Of a stretch of 64,000 nucleotides of DNA, positions 41,678 through 51,382 are shown piece after piece (the first letter of the stretch is position 1; each line of letters starts with the position of its first letter). A program made the position numbers and the translations under genes. Source of the DNA: G963668655 sp963668655 (lineage in GTDB: Bacteria; Myxococcota_A; SURF-8); contig CAXXPQ010000002.1 in NCBI GenBank assembly GCA_963668655.2, forward strand, positions 1,488,001 to 1,552,000, written 5' to 3'. The notes under the pieces are model-generated. The model had not been told where the DNA came from. It was given only the letters and a program-made list of their open reading frames with translations, and did not search any database.

Positions 41678-43261
41678 ATGCCCACTCCTCCCTCCTCCAT
41701 GGATGACAACCGTCTCTTCCGCGAGGTGACCACCCGCATCTGCGGCAGCCTGGAACTGGAACAGGCCCTGGCGGACTGTTTTCCGGTCATGCGGCAGGTC
41801 TTTCCGGTGGACGAGATCCTTCTTTCCGAATACGAGGCGCAAAGCGGGACCATCCGGCGCGTCGCCTCCGCCACCGCAACGGGCGGCGAATCCTTCACCC
41901 GCGCCGCCAACGTGATTACGCTGAGTCGGGACTCCCGAAAACGCGTGGCCCGCTTTCCCGTGGACGACGTGCGCCTGGTAAACGTCCCCCGGGAAGATCC
42001 CGTCACCCGCGAATGGATGGCCCAGTTTCCGGAAATTCTGGCCGGATCCGTTCTGTACATGGGCCTGGCCCTGCGCGGGCTGCGGGTGGGCGGACTGACG
42101 CTGCTTTCCCATACGCCGGGAGCGTTTCTGCCGAAACACGCCCGGCGGCTGCCCCTGCTGAACGAACCCTTCGCCATCGCGCTCAGCAACGCCCTGCGCT
42201 ACCGGGAGGTGTTGCGGCTCAGCGACCGTTTCGCGGACGAAACCATGAACCTGCGTCGGGATCTGCGCCAGGCGGCCGGAGAGACCCTGGTGGGAGCCGA
42301 CCGGGGATTGCGCCGGGTGGTGGAAATGCTGGAACAGGTGGCCGGGCTGAACAGTCCCGTGCTGTTTCTGGGCGAAACCGGGGCGGGCAAGGAAGTCCTG
42401 ACCAACTATCTTCACCGCGCCTCCGGCCGGCGGGAGGAACCGCTTCTGAAGATCAACTGCGGAGCCATTCCCGAAACGCTGATCGAAAGCGAACTCTTCG
42501 GCCACGAAAAAGGCGCCTTCACCGGCGCGGTGGCCCGGAAAAGGGGACGTTTCGAACGCGCCGACGGCGGAACGCTGTTTCTGGACGAAGTGGCCGAACT
42601 GCCCGCCGCCGCCCAGGTGAAGCTTTTACGCTTTCTGCAAAACGGCGAGATCGAACGCGTGGGCGGGACGCGCACCATCCGCCTGAACGTTCGCATCGTG
42701 GCCGCCACCCACCGGGATCTGGAACGCCGCGTGGCGGAGGGCCGCTTCCGCGAGGATCTCTGGTACCGCCTGAACGTCTTTCCCATTCCCATTCCGCCCC
42801 TGCGAGAGCGCCGGGAGGACATCCCGGCCCTGGCCCACCACTTCATGGAAAGCAAGGCCCGGGAGATGAACCTTCCGGGACGGCCGTCTTTTTCTCCGGG
42901 CGCTCTGGATCAGCTGGCCGGTTACGACTGGCCCGGCAACGTGCGCGAACTGCAAAACGTCATCGAGCGCGCCCTGATTCTGTCCGGGGGAAGGCCGCTG
43001 ACCTTTCCGCATCTGAAAACCCCGCGCGAGGATCGGGCTTCCGATTCCTCCACGGCGGAACGGGGAACGTCCGAAAAAACGCTGGACGAAATTCTGGCCC
43101 GGGCCATCGCCGACGCGCTGGAACGAACGGGAGGACGCATTTCGGGAAAGGGCGGAGCGGCAAAACGGTTGGGCGTGCATCCCAATACGTTGCGAAGTCG
43201 CATGCAGCGCCTGGGTCTCCGGCTGGAGCGGCGAACGACCGGGAAGACCGAAAAGGCCTAG
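41678..43261 (+). CDS. sigma-54-dependent transcriptional activator (GAF, AAA+, Fis-type HTH)
   Basis: 527 residues from the ATG at 41678 (GGGAG 5 nt upstream; an upstream TTG in frame has no site). Residues about 15-180 form a GAF-like sensory domain (LEQALADCFPVMRQVFPVDEILL). The central AAA+ domain has Walker A GETGAGKE, the sigma-54 contact loop GAFTGA, Walker B GGTLFLDEVAEL, and the arginine-finger region REDLWYRLNVFPI. The C-terminus is a Fis-like helix-turn-helix (GGAAKRLGVHPNTLRSRMQRLGL). There is no receiver domain, so it senses a ligand directly (FhlA/NorR-like architecture). Likely targets are the divergent small gene, the RNA locus at 40743, and by the shared upstream element the beta-propeller lipoprotein at 6308. 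Confidence 0.92.
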   Translation: MPTPPSSMDDNRLFREVTTRICGSLELEQALADCFPVMRQVFPVDEILLSEYEAQSGTIRRVASATATGGESFTRAANVITLSRDSRKRVARFPVDDVRLVNVPREDPVTREWMAQFPEILAGSVLYMGLALRGLRVGGLTLLSHTPGAFLPKHARRLPLLNEPFAIALSNALRYREVLRLSDRFADETMNLRRDLRQAAGETLVGADRGLRRVVEMLEQVAGLNSPVLFLGETGAGKEVLTNYLHRASGRREEPLLKINCGAIPETLIESELFGHEKGAFTGAVARKRGRFERADGGTLFLDEVAELPAAAQVKLLRFLQNGEIERVGGTRTIRLNVRIVAATHRDLERRVAEGRFREDLWYRLNVFPIPIPPLRERREDIPALAHHFMESKAREMNLPGRPSFSPGALDQLAGYDWPGNVRELQNVIERALILSGGRPLTFPHLKTPREDRASDSSTAERGTSEKTLDEILARAIADALERTGGRISGKGGAAKRLGVHPNTLRSRMQRLGLRLERRTTGKTEKA

Positions 43262-43284
43262 ACCGTGAACGAGAGCGGCACGGA

Positions 43285-44634
43285 TCAGTTTTCGAGCTGT
43301 TTTTCCAGGGCGCGCACCGTGTCCTGAACGCCGATATCCTCCGACATCATGCGTTCCACCCGGTTGATGGAGGCGATCACGGTGCTGTGATCCTTGCCGC
43401 CGAAATGCTGGCCGATATCCGTGAGGCTGAGTTGGGTGTATTTTTTCACCAGGTAAATGGCGATCTGCCGGGGGATGACCAGCTTGCGCGCACGGCTTTT
43501 GGAGAGCATGTCCTGCTGGCTGATTTCGAAGTAGCGGCAGACCCGGCGCTGGATCTGCTCGCAGCTCTGGCGCGTGGACCGGGACTGAATGACGTTTTTC
43601 AGCACATCCTTGGCCACGTCCAGATCCACGGGCGCGTTGGTCAGGCTGGCGTAAGCCTTGAGCTGGATCAGGCTGCCTTCCAGCTCGCGCACGTTGCTGC
43701 GGATGTTCTTGGCCAGATACCGCAGCACTTCGTCGTCCAGGACGACGCGGTGCTGGACGGCCTTCTTCTTCAGAATGGCGGCGCGGGTCTCCAGGTCCGG
43801 GGACTTGATGTCCGCCACCAGGCCGGATTGCAGCCGCGAGCGGATACGCTGGTCCAGGTTGCGGATCTCCTGGGGATACTGGTCGGAAGTCACCACGATC
43901 TGGCGGCCCCCGTCGAAGAGAAAGTTGAAGGTGTGGAAGAACTCCTCCTGAGTGGAGCTTTTTCCGGCGATGAACTGAATGTCGTCCATCAGCAGAACGT
44001 CGCAGGAATCCCGGTAACGGGTCTTGAAATCGGTCATCTTGTTGTGGCTGATGGCGTTGATGAGTTCCGTGATGAAGCGTTCCGAAGTGATGTATCCCAC
44101 GCGCATCCGGCCGTCCCTGCGGCGGATCTCCGCGCCGATGGCCTGAAGCAAATGGGTTTTTCCCAATCCGGTGCCGCCGTACAGGAAAAGCGGGTTGTAA
44201 GCCTTTCCCGGCTGATCGGCCACGGCCTTGCAGGCGGCGTGGGCGAATTCGTTGCTGGCGCCGATGACGAAGGTGCGGAACGTGAAGGACTCGTTCATGG
44301 GCAGGCCGATGGACGGTTCGGCCAACGCCGGGGCGACCGCCGGAGAGGCGGAAACGGCGGGAGAGACCCGCTCCTTCCGCCGGCGAGGCGCGGGAGGCTC
44401 CGCCACCGTCAGGCGGATCTCCGCCGGAATCTCCAGGGTCTCCGACAGCGTGCGTTCCAGAATATCCAGATAGTTGTCCCGGATCCAGTCTTGCAGAAAA
44501 CGATTGGGTACCGCGAGATTCCAGGTCGCGCCGTCCACGGAAAGGGGGCGGATGGGTTTGAACCAGTGGTTGAAATTCGATTCGTTGGTTCGTTCCCGAA
44601 GAACGGAGAGCACCCGATTCCACAATTCTTCCAT
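43285..44634 (-). CDS. dnaA: chromosomal replication initiator DnaA
   Basis: 449 residues. Domain I runs to about 80, followed by a Pro/Ala/Arg linker (80-112). The AAA+ domain has Walker A GGTGLGKT (153-160), Walker B VLLMDDIQF, and IDQ-type motifs; the C-terminal DNA-binding domain has LTDIGQHFGGKDHSTVIAS. It initiates replication by opening oriC. The ATG at 44634 follows GGGACGGG. It is neither next to dnaN nor next to the candidate oriC at 57.0 kb, though all lie within about 21 kb. It converges with the sigma-54 activator. Confidence 0.97.
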   Translation of the reverse strand: MEELWNRVLSVLRERTNESNFNHWFKPIRPLSVDGATWNLAVPNRFLQDWIRDNYLDILERTLSETLEIPAEIRLTVAEPPAPRRRKERVSPAVSASPAVAPALAEPSIGLPMNESFTFRTFVIGASNEFAHAACKAVADQPGKAYNPLFLYGGTGLGKTHLLQAIGAEIRRRDGRMRVGYITSERFITELINAISHNKMTDFKTRYRDSCDVLLMDDIQFIAGKSSTQEEFFHTFNFLFDGGRQIVVTSDQYPQEIRNLDQRIRSRLQSGLVADIKSPDLETRAAILKKKAVQHRVVLDDEVLRYLAKNIRSNVRELEGSLIQLKAYASLTNAPVDLDVAKDVLKNVIQSRSTRQSCEQIQRRVCRYFEISQQDMLSKSRARKLVIPRQIAIYLVKKYTQLSLTDIGQHFGGKDHSTVIASINRVERMMSEDIGVQDTVRALEKQLEN

Positions 44635-45118
44635 TCACCCGTCCCTTCCACGAAGAGGCCCATGGGATTCGCCATCGCCCCGGTATTCTACGATTTGGCC
44701 GCCGGAAAAGGTTTCTCGGAGGCGGGAAAACCTTACCAGGAGTCCGGGGAGAGGATCAAGCGATTTTTTCAAGAATCGAAAAGTGTCAATCGCCTCGCAA
44801 CCTTACGGCGCAAGGTCCGGAGCGAAACGATACTGAGAATACTTGAAAAACGTCTTTCGGGGAACGGCCCGAACTCCCGCCCGTTTCCCGACCGAATCCA
44901 GTGAATGGATCGTTGCGGCGGACGGGCCGCCGCCCCCGTCCGGCCGCGCGCCGGAAAGATCGCGCGGGAAGGCATTTCCTTGTGCTTCCGCCGGACGAAT
45001 GATACATTCCTCTGGAATTCGTTCCGGCCGCGCCGGAGGGCCGACGGGCGGCACGCTTCGGAAATTCCGGCCGGACCATGGATACGGGAAACGGAGAGCG
45101 AACACGGAAAACCGAGCA
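44635..45118. other. dnaA upstream region, no gene seen
   Basis: No supported gene and no DnaA-box-like sequence recognised. A perfect TTGACA on the minus strand (44784-44789) lacks a convincing -10. Open frames running through it belong to the upstream extension of the 45119 gene and have no ribosome site. Confidence 0.4.
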
Positions 45119-45931
45119 ATGGAAATCATCATCCTGGGCTGCGGCACCTCCACCGGCGTTCCCATCGTGGGCTGCGACTGCCCCGTCTGCCGATCCGACG
45201 ATCCCCGCGACCGGAGGCTGCGCAGTTCGGCGGCCGTGCGCCTTCCGGACGGAGGCACGATCCTGATCGACACCTCGCCGGATCTGCGAACGCAGGGGCT
45301 GGTGAATGATTTGCGCCGTGTGGATCATGTATTGTATACGCATTGCCACGCCGACCATACCCACGGCATCGATGAACTGCGCACCTACAACTATCTGATG
45401 CGCCGGGCCATCGATATCCATGGCGCGGCCGAACACATGGATCATCTGCGCCGCCAGTTCGCCTACATCTTCGAGGACGCCGTGCAGAAGGGCGGCGGCA
45501 AACCCCAGGTGATTCGCCACACGGTGGAGCCGGGCCGCCCGGTGGAACTCCTGGGCCTGCCCGTCACGCCCCTCCGGCTCTGCCACGGAAAACTCCTCTC
45601 CGTGGGCTGGCGCATCGGCGATTTCGCCTATCTGTCGGATGTCAGCCGTATCCCGGAAGAAAGCCGGGAGAGGCTTCGCGGACTGGAGGCGCTGGTCATC
45701 GGTGCGCTGCGTTATACGCATCACAGCACGCATTTCACCGTGGACGAAGCTGTCCGGGAAATCGAACGGCTGGCCCCGCGAAAAGCCTATATCACTCACA
45801 TGGGGCACGACATCCATTACCGGACCTTGAAGGACCGATTGCCGGCGGGAATCGAGCCCGCCTACGACGGCCTGCGTCTTTCGTCGGGCCGTCCGGAAAA
45901 CCAGCCAGACAGCCAGGAGGACTCTCCATGA
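45119..45931 (+). CDS. PhnP-like metallo-beta-lactamase-fold hydrolase
   Basis: 270 residues from the ATG at 45119 (MEIIILGCGTSTGVP), which is the family N-terminus; the upstream frame is unsupported. The zinc motif is THCHADHTHGIDEL (HxHxDH), and CDCPVCRSDDPRDRRLRSS is the Cys-rich loop of the PhnP subfamily. Other metal ligands are in LSDVS, HHSTHFT and THMGHDIHY. PhnP proper hydrolyses phosphoribosyl cyclic phosphate; without phn genes nearby, the substrate may instead be another cyclic phosphodiester. No good ribosome site is visible. The stop overlaps the ald start (ATGA). Confidence 0.8.
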   Translation: MEIIILGCGTSTGVPIVGCDCPVCRSDDPRDRRLRSSAAVRLPDGGTILIDTSPDLRTQGLVNDLRRVDHVLYTHCHADHTHGIDELRTYNYLMRRAIDIHGAAEHMDHLRRQFAYIFEDAVQKGGGKPQVIRHTVEPGRPVELLGLPVTPLRLCHGKLLSVGWRIGDFAYLSDVSRIPEESRERLRGLEALVIGALRYTHHSTHFTVDEAVREIERLAPRKAYITHMGHDIHYRTLKDRLPAGIEPAYDGLRLSSGRPENQPDSQEDSP

Positions 45932-47040
45932 TCGTGGGCATTCCGAAAGAACGCAAAAGCCAGGAGTACCGGGTGGGCATGCTGCCTTCCGGCGTCGTGC
46001 AACTGAAAGCCCGGGGCCACGAGGTGCTGGTGGAGGAAGGCGCCGGACGGGGCGCGGGGTTCGCCGACGAGGAATTCCGCAGCGCGGGCGCGGAAATCGT
46101 GGAGAGCGCCGCAAAGGTCTGGGAACGGGCCGGTCTGATCGTCAAGGCCACCGAACCCGTGGAAGAGGAATACCCTTATTTCCGCAAAAACCTGATTCTC
46201 TTCTCCTTTCTCCATCTGGCCCGGGTTCCCGTTCTGGCCAAGGCCCTGGAACTGTCCAAGATCACCGCCATCGCCTATGAAACCATCCAGCGGGAGGACG
46301 GCAGCCTGCCCTGCCTGAAACCCACCAGCGAGATCGCCGGACGCATGGCGACCCAGAAAGGAGCCTTTCTCCTGGAAAAGCCCAACGGGGGCCGGGGAAT
46401 CATCCTGGGCGGCGTACCGGGCACCAAGCGCGGACAGGTCACGATCCTGGGCGGGGGCGTGGCCGGGCTGAACGCCGCCAAGATGGCCGTGGGCGCGGGC
46501 GCGTCGGTCTGCCTGATGGACACCAGCCTGGACCGGCTGGAGCAGCTGGACAACATCTTCGGCGGACAGCTTCTGACCCTGTACTCGGATCCGAACAACA
46601 TCGCCGAAATGGTTTCCAAAAGCGACCTGCTCATCGGCGCGGTGCTCATTCCGGGCGCACGGGCTCCCAAACTGGTCACGGCCGACATGGTGCGCTGGAT
46701 GAAACCCGGCTCGGTCATCGTGGACGTGTCCGTGGATCAGGGCGGCTGCGTGGAAACCACGCGGGAAACCACCCACGACGATCCCTGGTACGAGGTGGAC
46801 GGCGTGATTCACTACGGCGTCACCAACATGGCGGGCTCGGTGCCGCGCACGAGCACCTTCGCGCTCTGCAACGCCACCACTCGTTACGTCCTCGAACTGG
46901 CCGAGAAGGGGCTGGAAACGGCCGTTTACGACAACCACGCGCTTTACATGGGTATCAACACCTTCGACGGGCACGTAACCTACGAAGCCGTGGCGGAGGC
47001 CTGCGACATGGAATACAAGCCGTTGAGCGTGCTGCTCTGA
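45928..47040 (+). CDS. ald: alanine dehydrogenase
   Basis: 370 residues, the full family length. N-terminal MIVGIPKERKSQEYRVG (substrate-binding Arg and Lys), KATEPVEEEY, and FLHLARV (catalytic His) are present. The Rossmann motif is LGGGVAGLNAAKMAVGAG, and VDVSVDQGGCVETTRETTHDDP and the C-terminal MAGSVPRTST are conserved. It catalyses NAD-dependent interconversion of L-alanine and pyruvate plus ammonia. AGGAGG precedes the ATG, which overlaps the stop of the PhnP-like gene. Confidence 0.96.
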   Translation: MIVGIPKERKSQEYRVGMLPSGVVQLKARGHEVLVEEGAGRGAGFADEEFRSAGAEIVESAAKVWERAGLIVKATEPVEEEYPYFRKNLILFSFLHLARVPVLAKALELSKITAIAYETIQREDGSLPCLKPTSEIAGRMATQKGAFLLEKPNGGRGIILGGVPGTKRGQVTILGGGVAGLNAAKMAVGAGASVCLMDTSLDRLEQLDNIFGGQLLTLYSDPNNIAEMVSKSDLLIGAVLIPGARAPKLVTADMVRWMKPGSVIVDVSVDQGGCVETTRETTHDDPWYEVDGVIHYGVTNMAGSVPRTSTFALCNATTRYVLELAEKGLETAVYDNHALYMGINTFDGHVTYEAVAEACDMEYKPLSVLL

Positions 47041-47130
47041 GCCCCCCGGTGCCCGACCCCGGAAAAAGACGCGCCGAAAACAGCGGAAATCGCCAACGGA
47101 CAACGACGAGACCGGAGCACGAATCGAAAA

Positions 47131-48051
47131 ATGGAAATCGCAGTCACCAAAGACGGAACCGCGAAACGGTTCGGTAAAACCGTCCTGACCCTGGGGAATT
47201 TCGACGGCGTCCATCGCGGCCATCGCATGCTACTCAAAACCACCGTGGAAACGGCCCGCCGCATCGACGCCCTGTCCGCGGCCATGGTCTTCGACCCGCA
47301 TCCGGTGGCGTTCTTCAAGCCGGACGATTTTCAACTGATCCAGCCGACGAACGAAAAGCTGAAACACCTGGAGGCCGCCGGCCTGGACCTGGTGATCGTG
47401 CAACGCTTCGATCGGGCTCTGGCCGAGCTTTCTCCCACCGACTTCGTACAAACGGAACTGCTCGAACGCTTCGACCTGCGGGAGGTGGTGCTGGGCTACG
47501 ACACCACCTTCGGGAAAAATCGCGCCGGAACCCCTCGAACCTTTCTGGAATGCGGCCGCAAATACGGCTTCGGCGTCACCGTGGCGCGCCCGGTGCGGCA
47601 CGAAGAGCAACCCATCAGCTCCTCGCGGATTCGCAAGGCCGTGGCCGCCGGGGATCTGCCCCTGGCGAAGCACTTGCTGGGATATCCGTTCACCTTGTAC
47701 GGCGTCGTGATTCACGGCGCGGGCCGAGGCGGAAGTCAACTGGGGTTTCCCACCGCCAATGTAAAAACCGTCCGGCGGCTGTTTCCTCCCCTGGGGGTTT
47801 ACGCCGCCCGGGCGCTTTTCGACGGAAAAGAACTTCCGGCGGCGGTGAACGTGGGCACGAATCCCACCTTCGGAGAAAACCCCGTGAGCATCGAAGCGCA
47901 CATCCTGGATTTCGACGGCGACCTGTACGGTCGCGAAATGGCCCTGACCTTCGAGAAACGCCTGCGCGCCGAAAAACGCTTTTCGGGCCCGGAAGAGCTG
48001 AAGGAACAGATGGCCCGGGACGTGGAGGAGGTGCGACGTGCCCTCTCCTGA
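47131..48051 (+). CDS. ribF: bifunctional riboflavin kinase / FAD synthetase
   Basis: 306 residues. The FAD synthetase half has TLGNFDGVHRGH and ISSSRIRKA; the kinase half has GRGGSQLGFPTANV and GVYAARALFDGKELPAAVNVGTNP. It converts riboflavin to FMN and then FAD. The ATG at 47131 has only a poor ribosome site. The end overlaps the next gene by 14 bp, so they are probably co-transcribed. Confidence 0.95.
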   Translation: MEIAVTKDGTAKRFGKTVLTLGNFDGVHRGHRMLLKTTVETARRIDALSAAMVFDPHPVAFFKPDDFQLIQPTNEKLKHLEAAGLDLVIVQRFDRALAELSPTDFVQTELLERFDLREVVLGYDTTFGKNRAGTPRTFLECGRKYGFGVTVARPVRHEEQPISSSRIRKAVAAGDLPLAKHLLGYPFTLYGVVIHGAGRGGSQLGFPTANVKTVRRLFPPLGVYAARALFDGKELPAAVNVGTNPTFGENPVSIEAHILDFDGDLYGREMALTFEKRLRAEKRFSGPEELKEQMARDVEEVRRALS

Positions 48052-48775
48052 TCGCGTGGCCGTGGTGATTCCGGCCTACAACGAAGGCGATACCCTGAGC
48101 CACGTGGTCCGAAACGTCCCGGATTTCGTCTGCTGGATCCTGGTGGTGGACGACGGCGGAACGGATGGATCGGCCGGGCGTCTTTTGCGAACGAACGATC
48201 CACGCCTTCGGGTTCTGCGCCACGAGCGAAACCGGGGCGTGGGCCGGGCCATCGTGACGGGCTATCGGGAAGCCCTGCGCCTGGGCGCGGAAGCGGTGGG
48301 CGTCATGGGCGCGGACGGACAGATGGATCCCGACGAACTGCAAACCCTGCTGGCGCCCGTGATCCGCGGAGAAGCCGATTACGTCAAGGGCAATCGTTTC
48401 CTTGGCGGGGAAGCCTTTCGGCGCATGCCCCTGCCCCGCTACGTGGGCAACCTCGCCTTGAGCTGGCTTTCGAAACCGGCCACGGGCTATTGGAATCTCT
48501 TCGACAGTCAGTGCGGCTATACCGCCATCGGCCGAAAAACGCTGGCCGACCTTCCCCTGGAAAACCTGTATCCGCGTTACGGCTTCCCCAACGACCTCCT
48601 GGCGCGCCTGGGTGAAATCGACGCCCGGGTGAAAGAGCTTCCCGTGACTCCCATCTACAATCGCCGGCATTCCCACATGAATCTATGGAAAGTCCCCTTC
48701 ACGATTTCCGGCCTGCTGGCGAAACTGTACCTGCGCCGGGCCGCCCGGGTCATTTCCTCACGCAACGGACACTGA
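48038..48775 (+). CDS. family 2 glycosyltransferase (dolichyl-phosphate-mannose synthase-like)
   Basis: 245 residues, GTG start at 48038 with GGAGG upstream, inside the end of ribF. The GT-A motifs are VVIPAYNEGDTL, VVDDGGTDGS and GVMGADGQMDPDEL (DxD-type metal site). NRFLGGEAFRRMP matches GT2 members that transfer a sugar to a polyprenyl phosphate. No membrane span is present, so it is a cytoplasmic, membrane-associated form. It starts a run of glycosyltransferase genes (to 51095), suggesting synthesis of a surface glycan. Confidence 0.88.
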   Translation: MPSPDRVAVVIPAYNEGDTLSHVVRNVPDFVCWILVVDDGGTDGSAGRLLRTNDPRLRVLRHERNRGVGRAIVTGYREALRLGAEAVGVMGADGQMDPDELQTLLAPVIRGEADYVKGNRFLGGEAFRRMPLPRYVGNLALSWLSKPATGYWNLFDSQCGYTAIGRKTLADLPLENLYPRYGFPNDLLARLGEIDARVKELPVTPIYNRRHSHMNLWKVPFTISGLLAKLYLRRAARVISSRNGH

Positions 48776-48780
48776 GCCCC

Positions 48781-49983
48781 ATGTCCGCCCTGCCCGAATT
48801 CCTCTTCCTGACCAGTTCCTTTCCGCGTTTTGAAGGCGATTACGCGGGGATCTTCGTTGCCGAGATGGCGGAAGCCTACGCCCTCCGTGGCGCCGTCTCC
48901 GTTCTGGCTCCCATGGACGCGCGGGTGAATCCCGTATGGCTACCCAAAGAAGTATCCGTCTCTCGTTTCAAAAGCTTCGCCGGATCGAAAGGCGGGCCGT
49001 TTTACGGCCCTGGCGGACCGGAAAACTTGGAATCCCCGGCGATCCGGTTTCGGGCTCCCCTTGCCCTGGCTTCCATGCTGCGGGCCGCCCGCCAGAAGGC
49101 CGCGCACGCTTCCTGGCTGGTGAGTCACTGGATGGTCCCGGCCGGGCTGTGTGGAGCGCTGCTTCGCCATTCCCGCCGTCGCCACCAGCTCATCGTCCAC
49201 AGCGGCGGATTTTATTTTCTGCGCCAACAGCCGGGAGGGCGGCGACTGGCCCGCTGGATCCTTCGGCGATCGGATGATGTCATCGCCGTTTCGCCTCACC
49301 TCAAAGATGAGCTTCTTCGATTGTTCCACGTGGAACATCGCCGGGCCATGGACCGGAAAATCCGCGTGATTCCCATGGGATTGCCGGTAAAACGCTATGC
49401 GGCCCACCGTGAGGAAGCTTCGGTTCGTCAGAAAAGACGCCGGATCTTCGCCGCCGGACGCATGACGCCGATCAAGGGATTCGATCGTCTGGTCGAGGCG
49501 GCCGTGGGGCTGGACGCGAGCCTGGTGATTGCCGGAGACGGTCCGGAAAGGATGCGACTGGAGACCCGTTGCCGAACGCTGGGGCTGCGGGCCGTGTTTC
49601 CGGGAGTATTGTCGCCGGAAGGCATGGCCGAAGAACTGGGAAAAGCCTCGGTATTCGTTCTACCCAGCCGAAACCTGAACGGCCGCACGGAAGGCGCTCC
49701 CCGGGTGTTGTTGGAGGCCATGGCCTCCGGCGCGCCCATTCTCGCAGCCGACTCGGGCGGGGTTTCATCGCTGATCCGGCACGGAGAAAACGGGATTCTC
49801 TTCGAAGATGATGACGCCCTGCGATCGGCGCTCAACCAGATTCTGAACGACGCCCCCTCGGCGGAACGATTGAGCGAAGCTGCCGCACGGCGGGCCGTGG
49901 ATTTCGACTGGACCCGGCGAATCGACGATTTTTTTCCAAAGCCGTTTCCCGTACGATCCGACGACGGAAAGGAGCCTGCATGA
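48781..49983 (+). CDS. family 4 glycosyltransferase (contains a parS site)
   Basis: 400 residues from the ATG at 48781; the upstream frame runs inside the GT2 gene. GT-B fold: the acceptor half begins FLFLTSSFPRFEGDYAG. The donor half has FAAGRMTPIKGFDRLVEA, GDGPERMRLE and the E-x7-E site near EGAPRVLLEAMASGAPI. No clear ribosome site, but it starts 5 bp after the previous stop, so coupling is likely. Codons for LFHVEH (near residue 181) coincide with a perfect parS sequence at 49322-49337. Confidence 0.88.
   Translation: MSALPEFLFLTSSFPRFEGDYAGIFVAEMAEAYALRGAVSVLAPMDARVNPVWLPKEVSVSRFKSFAGSKGGPFYGPGGPENLESPAIRFRAPLALASMLRAARQKAAHASWLVSHWMVPAGLCGALLRHSRRRHQLIVHSGGFYFLRQQPGGRRLARWILRRSDDVIAVSPHLKDELLRLFHVEHRRAMDRKIRVIPMGLPVKRYAAHREEASVRQKRRRIFAAGRMTPIKGFDRLVEAAVGLDASLVIAGDGPERMRLETRCRTLGLRAVFPGVLSPEGMAEELGKASVFVLPSRNLNGRTEGAPRVLLEAMASGAPILAADSGGVSSLIRHGENGILFEDDDALRSALNQILNDAPSAERLSEAAARRAVDFDWTRRIDDFFPKPFPVRSDDGKEPA
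49322..49337. promoter_or_regulatory. parS centromere site (inside glycosyltransferase gene)
   Basis: TGTTCCACGTGGAACA is an exact 16-bp match to the bacterial parS consensus TGTTNCACGTGNAACA, a perfect palindrome. It is about 3.4 kb from parB and 7.7 kb from the candidate oriC. Confidence 0.9.
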
Positions 49984-51095
49984 AACGCATTCTGATGGTC
50001 ACGAAACCCCTGGTCCCTCCCTGGGACGACAGCGCCAAAAACCTGGCTCGGGATGTGGTGTCCAGCGTGGACTCGGTGCGCTTTCACATCCTGACCGAAG
50101 GTCGTTATTCCTTCGAAATGCCCCATGTTCGCGAGGAGGCGCTATACGGCCCGGCCGGGGGATATCGGCTTCCCCTGTTCAATCAAGCCAAGGTGTTTTT
50201 TCGTTTGTTGAAACCCGATGCCATGGACGGTTTCCATTTCTTCTTCGCGCCGAATCCCAAAAGTTCCATCATGGCCCGCTGGGCGCTCAAAATGCGCGGG
50301 TTCACGCGTTCCATTCAAACCGTATGCTCGGCGCCGGCTACGTTCGAGGGCGTGGGAAAGCTGTTGTTCGCGGACATCACCGTAACCGTAAGCGAGGACA
50401 CGAAAACACGCCTGGAAGCCGAAGGCGTGCCCGATGTCCGTTGTATCCACCCCGCCGTGCCGATAACCGATCTTCCCGAAAAAGCATCTATTTCCGCTAT
50501 TCGAAAATCCCTCGGTCTGCCGGAAGACCGTCTTTTGGCGCTATTCGCCGGAGATCTGGATTTCTCCAACGCGGCGGAAACCCTGTTTCAAGCCCTGCCG
50601 GAAATACTTCGGAATCCCGCTCTGCACGTCGTTTTCTGCAACCGCCTGAAAACGGAACGAGCCCGGGGCATTCGGGAGGAATTGGAAAATCGCATTCGTG
50701 ACCGGGGCTTCAGCGAACGGGTGACGTTTCTTTCCGCGCAGAAGGATCTGAACCCTCTTTTGCAGGCCGTGGATCTACTGCTTCTGCACCCGGATACCCT
50801 TTACGCCAAGATGGATCTTCCTTTGGTCCTTCTGGAGGCCATGGGGTACGGCAAAGCCGTGGTCATTTCCGATCTCCCGTCCATGCAGGAAGCTTTTCGC
50901 GGACAGGAGGCGGGCCTTATCGTTCCCCCGGGCGATTCCGCCGCTCTAGCCGAGGCCGTGGGCGTTCTGGCCGAGAACGAACAACGGCGTGAACGCCTGG
51001 CGCTAACGGGACGAGAGGTCGTCCGGGAGTTTTTCAATCCTATGCGTCTAGGCGAGAAATATGCGCGATTGTACGAGGAATGGCTCTCGAAGTAA
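49980..51095 (+). CDS. family 4 glycosyltransferase
   Basis: 371 residues. The start overlaps the previous stop (ATGA), with AAAGGAG upstream. GT-B fold: N-terminal MKRILMVTKPLVPPW; donor domain LFAGDLDFSNAAETL, then LLLHPDTLYAKMDLPLVLLEAMGYGKAVVISD with the second Glu in the E-x7-type motif. Sugar donor and acceptor unknown. It is part of the 48.0-51.1 kb glycan cluster. Confidence 0.85.
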   Translation: MKRILMVTKPLVPPWDDSAKNLARDVVSSVDSVRFHILTEGRYSFEMPHVREEALYGPAGGYRLPLFNQAKVFFRLLKPDAMDGFHFFFAPNPKSSIMARWALKMRGFTRSIQTVCSAPATFEGVGKLLFADITVTVSEDTKTRLEAEGVPDVRCIHPAVPITDLPEKASISAIRKSLGLPEDRLLALFAGDLDFSNAAETLFQALPEILRNPALHVVFCNRLKTERARGIREELENRIRDRGFSERVTFLSAQKDLNPLLQAVDLLLLHPDTLYAKMDLPLVLLEAMGYGKAVVISDLPSMQEAFRGQEAGLIVPPGDSAALAEAVGVLAENEQRRERLALTGREVVREFFNPMRLGEKYARLYEEWLSK

Positions 51096-51382
51096 GGATT
51101 TTTTTAAGCTTGTCCGGGATCCTTCGCCTTTGGTTTGAGATAACGGAAATAGCTCGACAGCCGGAAATCAAGAATACCCGTTTCAAACCGTTGAAAATTT
51201 CTGGATTTCCGGTTGTTTTCATGCAACGGTGAAGCATTGGTTCCCGGGGAAACCGAAATCTCGAAAAGCAAGGGTTTCTTCCGGAAAATATGCGTTCGCC
51301 GTAAATTCCAAAGGCGTCGGCCGGTAACCACCCCGTTTTCCGATGGAACGGGTCGGCGCAAAGTCAAGAGAACGGAAGCGTC

